Both the position numbers and the translations under genes were made by a program. From Ryuthela nishihirai (Eukaryota; Arthropoda; Arachnida; Araneae; Heptathelidae), in the NCBI GenBank assembly GCA_038380435.1, contig JAWZYU010000034.1:35712901-35776900 (forward strand): a DNA stretch of 64,000 bases, in the 5' to 3' direction. A model generated the notes under the pieces. The model was given only the letters and a program-made list of their open reading frames with translations. It was not told the DNA's origin and did not search any database. Shown here piece by piece: positions 21,640-31,774 of the stretch (positions are counted from its first letter, which is position 1; every line of letters begins with the position of its first letter).

Positions 21640-22822
21640 ATGATCAGTTCACAAGGACCCCAAATCTGTGAGAAGGTTGTAAAAGGTGAGTCCATTGGAA
21701 AGTTGTTAGGAGACGTCTAGTATGTTCTTTAATGTGGACAGGATACGCCTCGCGCTGGCACACTGGGCCATGGCTTTATGTCCTATACGAAGGACGGCGG
21801 CCTTTCCATGAACATCGGTGTTCCCTTTCTGACTGATGGCGGTTTAGCGGAACTATATCTCAACGATGGCAGGATGGCGGTTTAGAGGAACTATATCTCA
21901 ACGATGACGGTTTAGAGAAACTATATCTCTTTGATGGCAGGATGGCGGTTTATAAGAACTATATCTCTTTGATGGCAGGATGGCGGTTTATAGGAACTAT
22001 ATCTCAACGATGGCAGGATGGCAATTTACAGGAACTATATCTCAACGATGACGGTTTAGAGAAACTATATCTCTTTGATGGCAGGATGGCGGTTTACAGG
22101 AACTATATCTCAAAGATGGTGGTTTAGAGGAACTATATCTCAACGATGGCAGGATGGCGGTTTAGAGGAACTATATCTCAACGATGGCAGGATGGCGGTT
22201 TACAGGAACTATATCTCAACGATGACGGTTTAGAGAAACTATATCTCTTTGATGGCAGGATGGCGGTTTACAGGAACTGTATCTCTTTGATGGCAGGATG
22301 GCGGTTTACAGGAACTATATCTCAACGATGACGGTTTAGAGAAACTATATCTCAACGATGGCAGGATGGCTGTTTAGAGGAACTATATCTCAACGATGGC
22401 AGGATGGCGATTTAGAGGAACTATATCTCAACGATGACGGTTTAGAGAAACTATATCTCTTTGATAGCAGGATGGCGGTTTACAGGAACTATATCTCAAA
22501 GATGGCGGTTTAGAGGAACTATATCTCAACGATGGCAGGATGGCGGTTTGGAGGAACTATATCTCAACGATAGCACGATGGCAGTTCAGAGGAACTATAT
22601 CTCAACGATAACGGTTTAGAGAAACTATATCTCTTTGATGGCATAATGGCGGTTTATAGGAACTATATCTCAACGATGGCGGGTTAGAGGAACTATATCT
22701 CAACGATGGCAGGATGGCGGTTTAGCGGAACTATATCTCAACGATGGCATAGCTGGGACTCGAACCAGGGAACTGCAGATTACGAGCCTGTCGCGCTACC
22801 CACAGAGCCAAATCCCCGCCCT
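21640..22822 (-). mobile_element. SINE-A with its interior expanded into a minisatellite
   Basis: Diverged minus-strand SINE-A: tail and core at 21640-21840 (CATCGGTGTTCCCTTTCTGA), head at 22745-22822 (CATAGCTGGGACTCGAACCA..CAGATTACGAGCC). Between them, where intact copies have about 30 bp containing GCGGAGATAAATCTCAACGC, there are about 900 bp of tandem repeats derived from that segment. Confidence 0.9.
21840..22745. repeat. 38-bp / 28-bp minisatellite inside SINE-A
   Basis: Units of 38 bp (GGAACTATATCTCAACGATG, GCAGGATGGCGGTTTAGA) alternate with shorter ~28-bp units lacking GCAGGATGG and with variants carrying CTCTTTGATGG. TAGCGGAACTATATCTCAAC corresponds to TTGCGGAGATAAATCTCAAC of the parent SINE. 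About 27 units. The order of unit types is itself repeated (for example about 21930-22100 against 22210-22330). Confidence 0.94.
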
Positions 22823-22954
22823 AATACAACTAACGATAAGAACGTAGCTTTCTGGAAACAGTAGATTCCGAATTATTCGGAATAAATAAGAAAAAAAACC
22901 CTTGGTTTTTTTACACAGTAAATATCCTGGTCACAAAGACCGCAATGACAGAGA

Positions 22955-23402
22955 GAAGGCTTGGATTGGGTTGTTAAACTTCTGAATGGCATTTTTTCGC
23001 ATACAATGGGCTAAATAGCCAGGTCACAATGACCCCAAGGGCTCGAAGAAGGTTGGGGGGAAGCGAATTCATTGGAACACTTTAGGAGACAGATAAAAGC
23101 CTCACGTCAAAGCCATCCAGTAGGCTCTGTAACGTGTTTAGAGTATGGGTTTCCTTACATACAGGACCACGGCTCTACTGCCCATCCGATGGACGGCGGG
23201 CTTTTCAGGATCATTTGTGTCCTTTGTCTGCACGAGGGCAGGGTAGGTCTGGGAAATAAACTATCCATGATGATCGAATTCTCTGTTAACCCCATCCATT
23301 TAAAACGTACAAAATATTTTAAATTTTAACAAAATATCGTAGCATGGATTTAGCTGTCTCAACGCTGATACAATTGGGACTCGAACCTGGGTTAGTTTGC
23401 AG
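22955..23402 (-). mobile_element. Old SINE-A, interrupted
   Basis: Heavily diverged minus-strand copy: tail from GCTTGGATTGGGTTGTTAAA, core at about 23140-23260, and head fragment at 23357-23402 (CTCAACGCTGATACAATTGG). About 95 bp of unrelated AT-rich DNA separates core and head. Among the oldest copies here. Confidence 0.8.
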
Positions 23403-23461
23403 GTTCTTTTAACCTTGAGCGACGCTTTTGTGCACGCAATGGGCAAGTCACAAGGACTCCA

Positions 23462-24248
23462 AATTGGGTTGGGTTGTTTTACCTCTGAGACGCACTTTTT
23501 GCACACCATGGGTTAAATGGCCAGGGGGCGGGGGTGGCTCAGTCGGTAGCGCGCCAGGCTCGTAATCTGTAGTTCCCAGGTTCGAGTCCCAGCTGGGTCA
23601 GCGTTGAGATTTATCTCCGCAAAATTCCCAGCCCTGCCAACGGTCAGTAGGGGACACCGATGGGCTTGGAAAGGCCGCCGTCCGTCGGATGGGACGTTAA
23701 GCCGTGGCCCCGTGTGCGGGAGAGCCATACCCTGTGCACGTTAAAGAACGCGCTGGATGGCCTTGACGGGAGGCTACCATCTGTCTCCCAACAGCTGTTC
23801 CAGTGGGTCCCCTCCCCAAACCTTCTCTGAGAATTCGGGGTCCTTGTGACCTGCCCATTTAGCCCATGGTGTGCAAAAAAGTGCCGCTCAGAGGTAAAAC
23901 AACCCAACCCTAAATGGCCAGGTCTCAAGGACCCCGAAGGCTCAGAGAAGGTTGATGGAGGGGACACAATGGAACAGCTGTTAGGAGACAGATGGTAGTC
24001 TCCCGTCAAGGTCATCCAGTTGTTCTTTAACGTGCACAGGGTATGGCTCTCTCCCGCACACGGGGCCACGGCTTAACGTCCCATCTAACGGACGGCGTCC
24101 GTGCCAAGCCCATTGGTATCCCCTACTAACCGTGGGCAGGGCGATGAGTTTTTGCGGAGATAAATCTAAACGCTGACCCAAATAGGACTCGAACCTGGCA
24201 ACTACAGATTACGAGCCTGGCGCTCTACCGACTGAGCCACCCCCGCCC
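23462..24248 (-). mobile_element. SINE-A, outer copy split by a plus-strand SINE-A
   Basis: The tail at 23462-23525 resumes at 23911/23923 and continues through core and head to CTGAGCCACCCCCGCCC at 24248. It carries the rare string CAAATAGGACTCGAACC (reverse complement TCCTATTTG) shared only with the copy at 31057-31434, because the two lie in the arms of the inverted duplication. Confidence 0.93.
23526..23910 (+). mobile_element. SINE-A, full length, nested
   Basis: Complete single-module copy with a perfect 12-bp duplication of its SINE-A target, TAAATGGCCAGG (23514-23525 and 23911-23922). Intact A box, B box and core. One of the youngest-looking copies. Confidence 0.97.
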
Positions 24249-24440
24249 TCAGGATTTGGGAAATAACTTCTGTGTTCTTGTTGGACTAAATTAATATGCA
24301 ACAGGAAATCACGATTTGGGGAAGTATTTCTTTTATGTTGGTGTTCAACTAAATGAAGAAGGGTTCTAAGAAACTCAGAATTTGGAGACGGTTTATATCG
24401 ATGCCTCCAGTAAATTAACAAATTAAGGAGTCGCAAGAAA
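24249..24440 (-). repeat. ~65-bp satellite fragment (left inverted arm)
   Basis: Two to three diverged units of the satellite family seen at 31780-32342 and 35211-35870, here in reverse orientation (CAGGATTTGGGAAATAACTT..CTTGTTGGACTAAATTAATA). It is the inverted counterpart of 30880-31056. Confidence 0.85.
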
Positions 24441-24595
24441 AGAGTCGAGAAAAGAGAACTTTATTTTTCTTGCAGGATATTAATAAATATAAGGGTGCTA
24501 TTTATTATGTATTATTCTTTAGAGTGTAGTGAAACAGAACCATTACCGTTGAAGTTTTTGTTAACTGGTTAGATGCTTGGCTAGATATCAACGGA

Positions 24596-24735
24596 ACATT
24601 GGATCAAGCACTGCTAAAACATGGATTTTTATATTTTTTTTGGCTGAAGTCCTGCGTTCCTCACAGACTTTCTCTATATTTTTTTTACGCTGATAGGCTC
24701 CTATCAGACCTCTGTGGCAAGCAGGCTGCTTAAGG
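24596..24735 (+). mobile_element. SINE-B 3' fragment (left inverted arm)
   Basis: The 3' part only: GGCTGAAGTCCTGCGTTCCT, GGCTCCTATCAGACCTCTGT and GGCAAGCAGGCTGCTTAAGG. The head is missing. The same truncated copy appears inverted at 30567-30725 with the same upstream DNA, so it predates the inverted duplication. Confidence 0.85.
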
Positions 24736-25622
24736 GGTTGGGTTGTTTTACCTCTGAGCTGCACTTTTTTCCACACCATGGGCTAAATGGCCAGGCCACA
24801 AGGACGCGAAGGCTCAGAGAAGGTTGGGGGAGGAGACTCACTGAAACAGCTGTTGGGAGACAGATGGTAGCCTCCCGTCAAGGACATCCAGCGTGTTCTT
24901 TAACGTTGGGTAGTTTTACCTCTGAGCGGGACTTTTTTGCACACCATGGGCTAAATGGCCAGGCCACAAGGACCCCGAAGGCTCAGAGAAGGTTGGGGGA
25001 GGGGACCTACTGGAACAGCTGTTGGGAGACAGATGGTAGCCTCTCGTCAAGGCCATCCAGCGTGTTCTTTAAAGTTGGGTTGTTTTATCCCTGAGCTGCA
25101 CTTTTTTGCACACCATGGGCTAAATGGCCAGGCCACAAGGACCCCGAAGGCTCAGAGAAGGTTGGGGGAGGAGACCCACTGGAACAGCTGTTGGAAGACA
25201 GACGGTAGCCTCTCGTCAAGGCCATCCAGCGTGTTCTTTAAAGTTGGGTTGTTTTATCCCTGAGCTGCACTTTTTTGCACACCATGGGCTAAATGGCCAG
25301 GCCACAAGGACCCCGAAGGTTCAGAGAAGGTTGGTGGAGGGGGCTCACTGGAACAGCTGTTGGGAGACAGATGGTAGTCTCCCGTCAAGGTCATCCAATG
25401 TGTTCTTTAAAGTGCACAGGGTATGGCTCTCCCACACACGGAGTCACGGTTTAACGTCCCATCCGACGGACGGCGGCCTTTCCAAACCCATCAGTGTCCC
25501 CTACTGACCGTGGGCAGGGCGGGAAATTTTGCCGAGATAAATCTCAACGCTGACCCAGCTGGGACTCGAACCTGGGAACTACAGATTACGAGCCTGGCGC
25601 GCTACCGACTGAGCCACCCCCA
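24736..25622 (-). mobile_element. SINE-A with four 3' modules
   Basis: Four tail modules (starts near 24736, 24906, 25075, 25244) followed by core and head. Modules 3 and 4 share ATCCCTGAGCTGCAC, so they duplicated from each other. The first module carries CCACACCATGG and GGACGCGAAGG, also present in the inverted counterpart at 30141-30566, which has no complete extra module. Confidence 0.93.
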
Positions 25623-26160
25623 GTGTAGAACTTCAGAACTGGTGACATGATTGAGCAGGCAAGCGTCCATTTCTCATGACATCCAAACGAAAATCAGATA
25701 TTTGTCACGTATCCTGATATGACGACACAGGAGAACGGGAACTAGTAACGTGGCGATTACTAATCTTCATCTAATCAACCGTGGCAATGATAACGACCCA
25801 GTTTAGGAAGGTGTGGGACGATTACTTGGTAGGAATAGCAATGGAGATCCCTTAAATGGGAAACTAAATGAGCCAACGCTTCCTTTGCAACTGACTACGA
25901 ATAAAGTTTGCTAACCAGTATTCCGAGCATTGTGACGAGGGAGCAGTCCCGAGATCAACTTCCAAGATACAATGACTCTCCCCAAGGAAAAGAATGGTTG
26001 CCTTGTTGAGAGCGCCAAGTTCAACTTCGAAGTCTGTTCCGATTATTATCTTGAATGTCGACTGATGTTGACCCTATTGGCGATGGAGGAAGTAATAACG
26101 ATCGGTCGTCGTGTTTCTACTCGATAAAAGGATTCTTCTTAGTAAGTGTTATTGTAAATG
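25623..26160. other. Low-repeat interval, nothing recognised
   Basis: About 540 bases of balanced-composition DNA with no repeat family and no credible coding frame. May be single-copy host sequence. Confidence 0.4.
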
Positions 26161-26769
26161 TACAGTCGCTCAAAAAAGTATTAGAACACTGTGGTTGATT
26201 AGAGAATTCAGAAAAAATATCTGGCAACGAATGTTTTTTTTTAGAAATTAGTGATCTGGCAACCTTCGTGTCACGTGTCACGTATTACAAATACGTATTA
26301 CCGAATTCAGAAAAAATATCTGGCAACGATTTTTTTAGAACTTAATGATCTGGCAACCTTTGTGTCACGTGATTACAGAATTCAGGAAAAATATCTGGAG
26401 CGTGTACAGCAATTGTACGCGCTCCAGTTACCGTTCACAGCAAACTGGAGCGTGTGCAGTTACTGCACACGCTCCTGTTTGCTGTGAACGGTAACTGCAC
26501 ACGCTCAATATTTCCGTGAGTGAGCCCACACGATCTAGTATCAAAATAATATGACCACCTACAGTCGCTCAAAAAAGTATCCGAACACTACGGTTGATTA
26601 CAGAAGTCAGAAAAAATATCTGGCAACGATTTTTTTTTTTAGAAATTAGTGATCTGGCAACCTTCGTGTCGCCAGATCACTAATTTTTTTTTTTAAAATC
26701 GTTGCCAGATATTTTTTCTGAATTCTGTAATCAACCACAGTGTTCTAATACTTTTTCGAGCGACTGTAC
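26161..26769. mobile_element. Tc1/mariner-type MITE, composite with nested second end
   Basis: Outer ends are inverted repeats of about 40 bp: left TACAGTCGCTCAAAAAAGTA at 26161, right ending TTTTTCGAGCGACTGTA at 26769, each bounded by TA as expected for Tc1/mariner insertions. The two outer ends share the variant TTAGAACACTGTGGTTGATT, whereas an internal end at 26561 reads TCCGAACACTACGG, so the outer pair belongs together. The interior holds palindromic ATCTGGCAACGATTTTTT / GTGATCTGGCAACCTTCGTG segments and a GGAGCGTGT hairpin. No transposase. Probably a MITE. Confidence 0.85.
26396..26508. repeat. Compound hairpin with GAGCGTGT palindromes
   Basis: Successive inverted repeats: GGAGCGTGTACAGCAATTG pairs with TACGCGCTCC, and CAGTTACCGTTCACAGCAAA is repeated in both orientations around GGAGCGTGTGCAGTTACTGC. 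The same module recurs near 39977-40090, 40277-40390, 40572-40715 and 44965-45070, always inside this MITE family. Confidence 0.85.
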
Positions 26770-27050
26770 ATTTAAGAAAGCGTTTGTTATTACACACACA
26801 TATTTTTTTTTTTCAATTAGAAGATTTTAAAGTTTCTTGGCTTCGGAAATCAGCATATTCCTGTAAAGATATCGTTTCAGAGAAGTTCTCAATAAAATCT
26901 CACTAAATCTTAATTTCTAATATAGAAGCCAAATATCTGTACGGTACGCTGACGTAACTCTTGGCAAATCACCAACTCCTGACGGTGATTCATTCGTGGC
27001 GACAGATTAATTTCTACGCATGTTATTAAACATGTTGATCTGGTTTTATA
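26770..27050. other. AT-rich low-repeat interval
   Basis: About 280 bases between the MITE and the next SINE, with nothing recognised. Confidence 0.35.
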
Positions 27051-27400
27051 CGGGCGGGGGTGGCTCAGTCGGTAGCGCGCCAGGCTCGTAATCTGTAGTT
27101 CCCAGGTTTGGGTCCCAGCTGGGTCAGCGTTGAGATTTATCTCCGCAAAATTCCCCGCCCTGCCCACGGTCAGTAGGGGACACCGATGGGCTTGGAAAGG
27201 CCGCCGTCCGTCGGATGGGACGTTAAGCCCTGGCACCGTGTGCGAGAGAGCCATACCCTGTGCACGTTAAAGAACACGCTGGATGGCCTTGACGGGAGGT
27301 TACCATCTGTCTCCCTACAGCTGTTCCAGTGGGTCCCCTCTCCCAACCTTCTCTGAGCCTTCAGGGTCCTTGTGACCTGTCCATTTAGCCCATGGTGTGT
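27051..27400 (+). mobile_element. SINE-A, 3'-clipped, followed by another copy
   Basis: Head, core and most of the tail; it breaks at CCCATGGTGTGT, where the next SINE-A begins at 27401. The tail's last ~35 bp are lost, which fits insertion of the downstream copy or recombination at the junction. Confidence 0.92.
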
Positions 27401-27760
27401 AGGGGCGGGGGTGGCTCAGTCGGTAGCGCGCAAGGCTCGTAATCTGCAGTTAACAGGTTCGAGTTCCAACTGTGTCAGCGTTGAGACTTATCTCCGCAAA
27501 ACTCCCCGCCCTGCCCACGGTCAGTAGGGGACACCGATGGGCTTGGAAAAGCCACAGTCCGTCGGATGGGACGTTAAGCCGTGTCCCGTGTGCGGGAGAG
27601 ACATACCTTGTGACGTTAAAGAACAAGCTGGTTGGCTTTAACGGGAGGCTACCATCTGTCCTCCAACAGCTGCTCCAGTGAGTCCACTCCCCGATCCTTC
27701 TCTGAGCCTTCGGGGTCCTTGTGACCTGGCCATTTAGCCCATTGGTTGCAAAAAAGTGCC
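27401..27760 (+). mobile_element. SINE-A, adjacent head-to-tail copy
   Basis: Begins AGGGGCGGGGGTGGCTCAG immediately after the preceding copy. More diverged (GTTAACAGGTTCGAGTTCCA in the B-box region) and ends prematurely at AAAAAAGTGCC without the CAACCC terminus. Different divergence from its neighbour argues against a recent tandem duplication. Confidence 0.9.
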
Positions 27761-27900
27761 TACCAAAAAAATTACGCCAATTTGAAAAAAAAATTTAAAA
27801 TCTAATTAAACGAAAGGGATAATTTTATACCAGAACGACATTCTGGTTGGAGTTGAATCCTCCCTATTTCCATCCGTTTCCTCCCTTTATTTTTTGGGGG

Positions 27901-28296
27901 GTGGCGGGGGTGGCTCAGTCGGTAGCGCGCCAGTCTCGTAATCTGTAGTTCTCAGATTGGAGTCCCAGCTGGGTCAGCGTTGAGATTTAGCTCCACAAAA
28001 CTCCCCGCCCTGCCCACGGTCAGTAGGGGACACCGATGGGCTTGGAAAGGCCGCCGTCCGTCGGATGGAACGTTAAGCCGTGGTCCAGTGTGCGGGAGAG
28101 CCATACCCTGTACACGTTAAAGAACACGCTGGATGGCCTTGACGGGGGGGGGGGCTACCATCTGTCTCTCAACAGCTGTTCCAGTGGTTCCCCTCCCCCA
28201 ACCTTCTCTGAGCCTTCGGGCCCATGTGACCTGGCCATTTAGCCCACGGTGTACAAAAAAGTGCCGCTCAGAGGTAAAACAACCCACCCCAACCCT
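27901..28296 (+). mobile_element. SINE-A, full length, with a poly-G expansion
   Basis: Complete copy ending AAAACAACCCACCCCAACCC. The usual GACGGGAGGCTACC in the tail has become GACGGGGGGGGGGCTACC, giving a 10-G run near 28144-28153. Confidence 0.94.
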
Positions 28297-29189
28297 TTAT
28301 TTTTTTCGTAAATGCGGCCCTGTTAATAAATAACGACTTTTTTAAAGGACATGCAAGAGTCTTGCTAATGTGGCACGGTATACGGTCCCCAGTTTCCAAA
28401 GGAATGCGCTGTGAACGTTCTGCATTGACCATGACTTCCATTAACAACAAGTCTATGCTGGCTTGTCTCTGTCTATCGGGTACAACACAAGCCGTAATTG
28501 CATTAATATGGTCTTTGTTATCTTGTTAGCTATTGTGCCGTGGTTTTACCGGTGGCTACGGGCAGGCAGACAGCTGGATTGGCAGGTTTTGGAAGTGGGG
28601 GGGAGATCGCGGTAAGGGAGGGGGAGAGAGGGGGGAGGGGCTAGATGAAGTAAAAGACGGGAGGGAAAGCAAAAGTAGCCAAAACCTTCACGGTAATGAC
28701 AATTAATCTGTGATTGGTGCTGAGTCCATAGCGCAGTTCAAATGAGCCAGGATAATGGGGGTTCTTGTAATTGATGTCATATCCGCCGGGGGGGGGGGGA
28801 GCGGGGGAGGCGTCCGCTGCCCACAGACGACGGGAGTGCATGTCACTGATGCCCTGCTGCATTTGTAACTTCTGACATGTGACTGATGACTTGGTATTTA
28901 CAATCAAATGGAGTTTGACGGCCGGGCCAGTCAGGATGAAAGAGAGAGTGTGGCGGAAGCTGGCGGGCCGGAAATGTGACGTTTCTGGCCTCGTAGTGAG
29001 TGTAAGAGTTAACTGAAGAAGAATTTGCATTTGCATAACTTTCGTTTTAATCGGATGGCTGGAGATGTTGGGCAACATGTGAAACAATTTGAAAGCTGGA
29101 TTCATTAATGTCGAAAGTTCTGAAGTAATACGAGGTTGACCATTTTTCCAGAATAGTTCTGAAACAATACAGGAACTCAGACGTTCCTT
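28297..29189. other. Low-repeat interval with a G-rich tract
   Basis: About 890 bases, mostly non-repetitive. Contains a G-rich stretch (28597-28640) and a 10-G run at about 28789-28798. An 84-bp segment at about 28372-28456 reappears inverted at 29757-29842. A minus-strand frame of 154 codons at 28641-29105 has no recognisable domain and is not called as a gene. Confidence 0.45.
28597..28640 (+). other. Potential G-quadruplex tract
   Basis: Several runs of three or more G with short spacers (GGGGGGGAG..., TAAGGGAGGGGGAGAGAGGG, GGGAGGGG), matching the G3+N1-12 pattern. Sequence-level prediction only. Confidence 0.4.
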
Positions 29190-29429
29190 CGGTCAACAGG
29201 GGACACCGATGGACTTGGAAAGACGCCGTCGGATGTGACGTTAAGCACATGGTGAGTGCCATATCCTGTGAACATTAAAGAACACGCTGGATGACCTTGA
29301 CGAGAGCCTTACCATCTGTCTCCAAACATCTTCAAGTGAATCCCTTCCTCCATTCTCTGAGCCTTTGGCGTTCTTGTGACCTAGCTGTTTAGCCCATTGT
29401 GTGCAAAACAGTGCCACTCAGAGGTAAAA
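29190..29429 (+). mobile_element. SINE-A fragment lacking the head
   Basis: Core and tail from GGTCAACAGGGGACACCGAT to CACTCAGAGGTAAAAG, diverged. It abuts a minus-strand copy so that the two tails meet at 29429/29430. Confidence 0.85.
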
Positions 29430-29757
29430 GGGTTGCGGTCGTTTTACCTCTGAACGGCACTTATTTGCACACAATGGGTTAAATGGCCAGGTCACATTGA
29501 CCCAGAAGGCTCAGGGAAGGTTGGGGGAGGGGACACACTGGAACAGCTGTTGGGAGACAGATGGTAGCCTCCCGACAAGGCCATCCAGTGTGTTCTTTAA
29601 CGTGCACAGGGTATGGCTCTCCCGCAAACGGGACCACGGCTTAACGCCACATCCGACGGGCGGCGACCTTTCCAAGCCCATCGGTGTCCCCTACTGACCG
29701 TGCGGGGAATTTTGCGGAGACAAATCTCAACGCTGACCCAGCTGGGACTCGAACCTG
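29430..29757 (-). mobile_element. SINE-A, clipped within the head
   Basis: Tail-to-core-to-partial-head copy ending GGGACTCGAACCTGAG. The head is cut just before the A box, where the inverted 84-bp segment starts. Confidence 0.9.
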
Positions 29758-29849
29758 AGATAGACTTGTGTTAATGGAAGTCATGGTCAATTCATAACGT
29801 TCACAGCGCATTCCTTTGGAAACTGGGACCATATACCGTGTCATTCAAG

Positions 29850-30006
29850 AACACCCTGGATGCCCTTGACTGTAGACTTGCATCTGTCTCTTAGCAGTTG
29901 TGCTACCCTCCCCCCAATTTTCTCTGAACCCTTGGGGTCCTTATGACCTGGTCATTGAGCACATTATGCGCTGTAAAGTGACTCTCAGTGGTAAAACAAC
30001 ACAACA
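29850..30006 (+). mobile_element. SINE-A tail fragment
   Basis: Diverged tail (AAGAACACCCTGGATGCCCT through GTGGTAAAACAACACAAC) without head or core. Confidence 0.8.
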
Positions 30007-30140
30007 AACCATTATTTTTGGAATACTCTGCATTTAGCTTTTAGAGAAAATTCTGATGTTTTTAAAAAAAAAGGTCTCATCAAATACGAGAGATTCAAAA
30101 TTTTAATAATAATTTTAATAACAATTTACCCTTCAAACAG

Positions 30141-30566
30141 GGCGGGGGTGGCTCAGTCGGTAGCGCGCCAGACTCGTAATCTGCAGTTGCCAGGTTCGAG
30201 TCCCAGCTGGGTCAGCTTTGAGATTTATCTCCGCAAAAACTCACCGCCCTGCCCACGGTTCGTAGGGGACAGCGACGGGCTTGGAAAGGCCGCCGGCCGT
30301 CTGATGGGACGTTAAGCGGTGGCCCCGTGTGCGGGAGAGTCATACCCTGTGCACGTTAAAGAACACGCTGGATGGCCTTGACGGGAGGCTACTATCTGTC
30401 TCCCAACAGCTGTTCCAGGCGGTCCCCTCCCCCAACCTTCTCTGAGCCTTCGGGGTCCTTGTGGGTCCCCTCCACCAACCTTCTCTGAGCCTTCGCGTCC
30501 TTGTGGCCTGGCCATTTAGCCCATGGTGTGGAAAAAAGTGCAGCTCAGAGGTAAAACAACCCAACC
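30141..30566 (+). mobile_element. SINE-A (right inverted arm)
   Basis: Complete head, core and tail ending AAAACAACCCAACC. A ~55-bp segment (TCCCCTCC.CCAACCTTCTCTGAGCCTTCG) is duplicated in the tail at about 30422-30496. Shares CCATGGTGTGGAAAA and CCTTCGCGTCC with the first module of 24736-25622. Confidence 0.94.
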
Positions 30567-30725
30567 CCTTAAGCAGCCTGCTTGCCACAGAGGTCTGATA
30601 GGAGCCCATCAGCGTAAAAAAAACATAGAGAAAGTCTGTGAGGAACGCAGGACTTCAGCCAAAAAAAAATATAAAAATCCATGTTTTAGCAGTGCTTGAT
30701 CCAATGTTCCGTTGATATCTAGCCA
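30567..30725 (-). mobile_element. SINE-B 3' fragment (right inverted arm)
   Basis: Inverted counterpart of 24596-24735: CCTTAAGCAGCCTGCTTGCC, then AGGTCTGATAGGAGCCCATC. Fused directly to the SINE-A 3' end at the same point as in the other arm. Confidence 0.85.
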
Positions 30726-30879
30726 AGCAGTCTAACCAGTTAACAAAAACTTCAACGATAATGATTCTGTTTCACTACACTCTAAAGAATAATACATAAT
30801 AAATAGCACCCTTATATTTATTAATATCCTGCAAGAAAAATAAAGTTCTCTTTTCTCGACTATTTTTCTTGCGACTTCT

Positions 30880-31056
30880 TAATTTGTTAATTTACTGCAG
30901 ACATCGATATAAACCGTCTCCAAATTCTGAGTTTCTTAGAACCCTTCTTAATTTAGTTCAACACCAACATAAAAGAAATCCTTCCCCAAATCGTGATTTC
31001 CTGTTGCATATTAATTTAGTCCAACAAGAACACAGAAGTTCTTTCCCAAATCTTGA
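30880..31056 (+). repeat. ~65-bp satellite fragment (right inverted arm)
   Basis: Units carrying CCAAATTCTGAGTTTCTTAG, TTAATTTAGTTCAACACCAA and CCCCAAATCGTGATTTCCTG. Forward orientation of the family; counterpart of 24249-24440. Confidence 0.85.
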
Positions 31057-31774
31057 GGGCGGGGGTGGCTCAGTCGGTAGCGCGCCAGGCTCGTAATATG
31101 CAGTTCCCAGGTTCGAGTCCTATTTGGGTCACCGTTGAGATTTTCCTCCGCAAAAACTCACCTCCCTGCCGGTCAGTAGGGAACACCGATGGGCTTGGAA
31201 AGGCCGACGTCCGTCGGATGGGACGTTAAGCCGTAGCCCATGTGCGTGACAACCATACCCTGTGCACGTTAAAGAACACAATGGATGGCCTTGACAGGAG
31301 GCTACCATCTGTCTCCCAACAGCTGTTCCAGTGGGTCACCTCCACCAACCTTCTCTGAAGCCTTCGGGGTCCATGTGACCCGGCCATTTAGTCCATGGTG
31401 TGCAAAAAAGTACCGCTCAGAGGTAAAACAACCCAACGTTAAAGAACACGCTGGATGGCCTTGACGGGAGGCTACCATCTGTCTCCCAACAGCTGTTCCA
31501 GTGTGTCCCCTCCCCCAACCTTCTCTGAGTCTTCGAGGTCCTTGTGACCTGGCCATTTAGCCTATGGTGTGCAAAAAAAGTGCCGCTCAGAGGTAAAACA
31601 ACCCAACGTTAAAGAACACGCTGGATGGCCTTGACGGGAGGCTACCATCTGTCTCCCAACAGCTGTTCCAGTGTGTCCCCTCCCCCAACCTTCTCTGAGT
31701 CTTCGAGGTCCTTGTGACCTGGCCATTTAGCCTATGGTGTGCAAAAAAAGTGCCGCTCAGAGGTAAAACAACCC
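31057..31774 (+). mobile_element. SINE-A with two extra, essentially identical 3' modules
   Basis: Head, core and tail at 31057-31434, then two 170-bp modules starting at the AACGTTAAAGAACACGCTGG junctions near 31436 and 31606. The two extra modules appear identical, including private variants GTGTGTCCCC, GAGTCTTCGAGG and AGCCTATGG, so the duplication is very recent. Inserted in the ~65-bp satellite. Confidence 0.94.

Noticed and set aside
28641..29105. 154-codon minus-strand frame
   Set aside because: No domain, unusual composition with a Pro run from a G-rich tract, and no splice or promoter context; length is compatible with chance in GC-balanced DNA.
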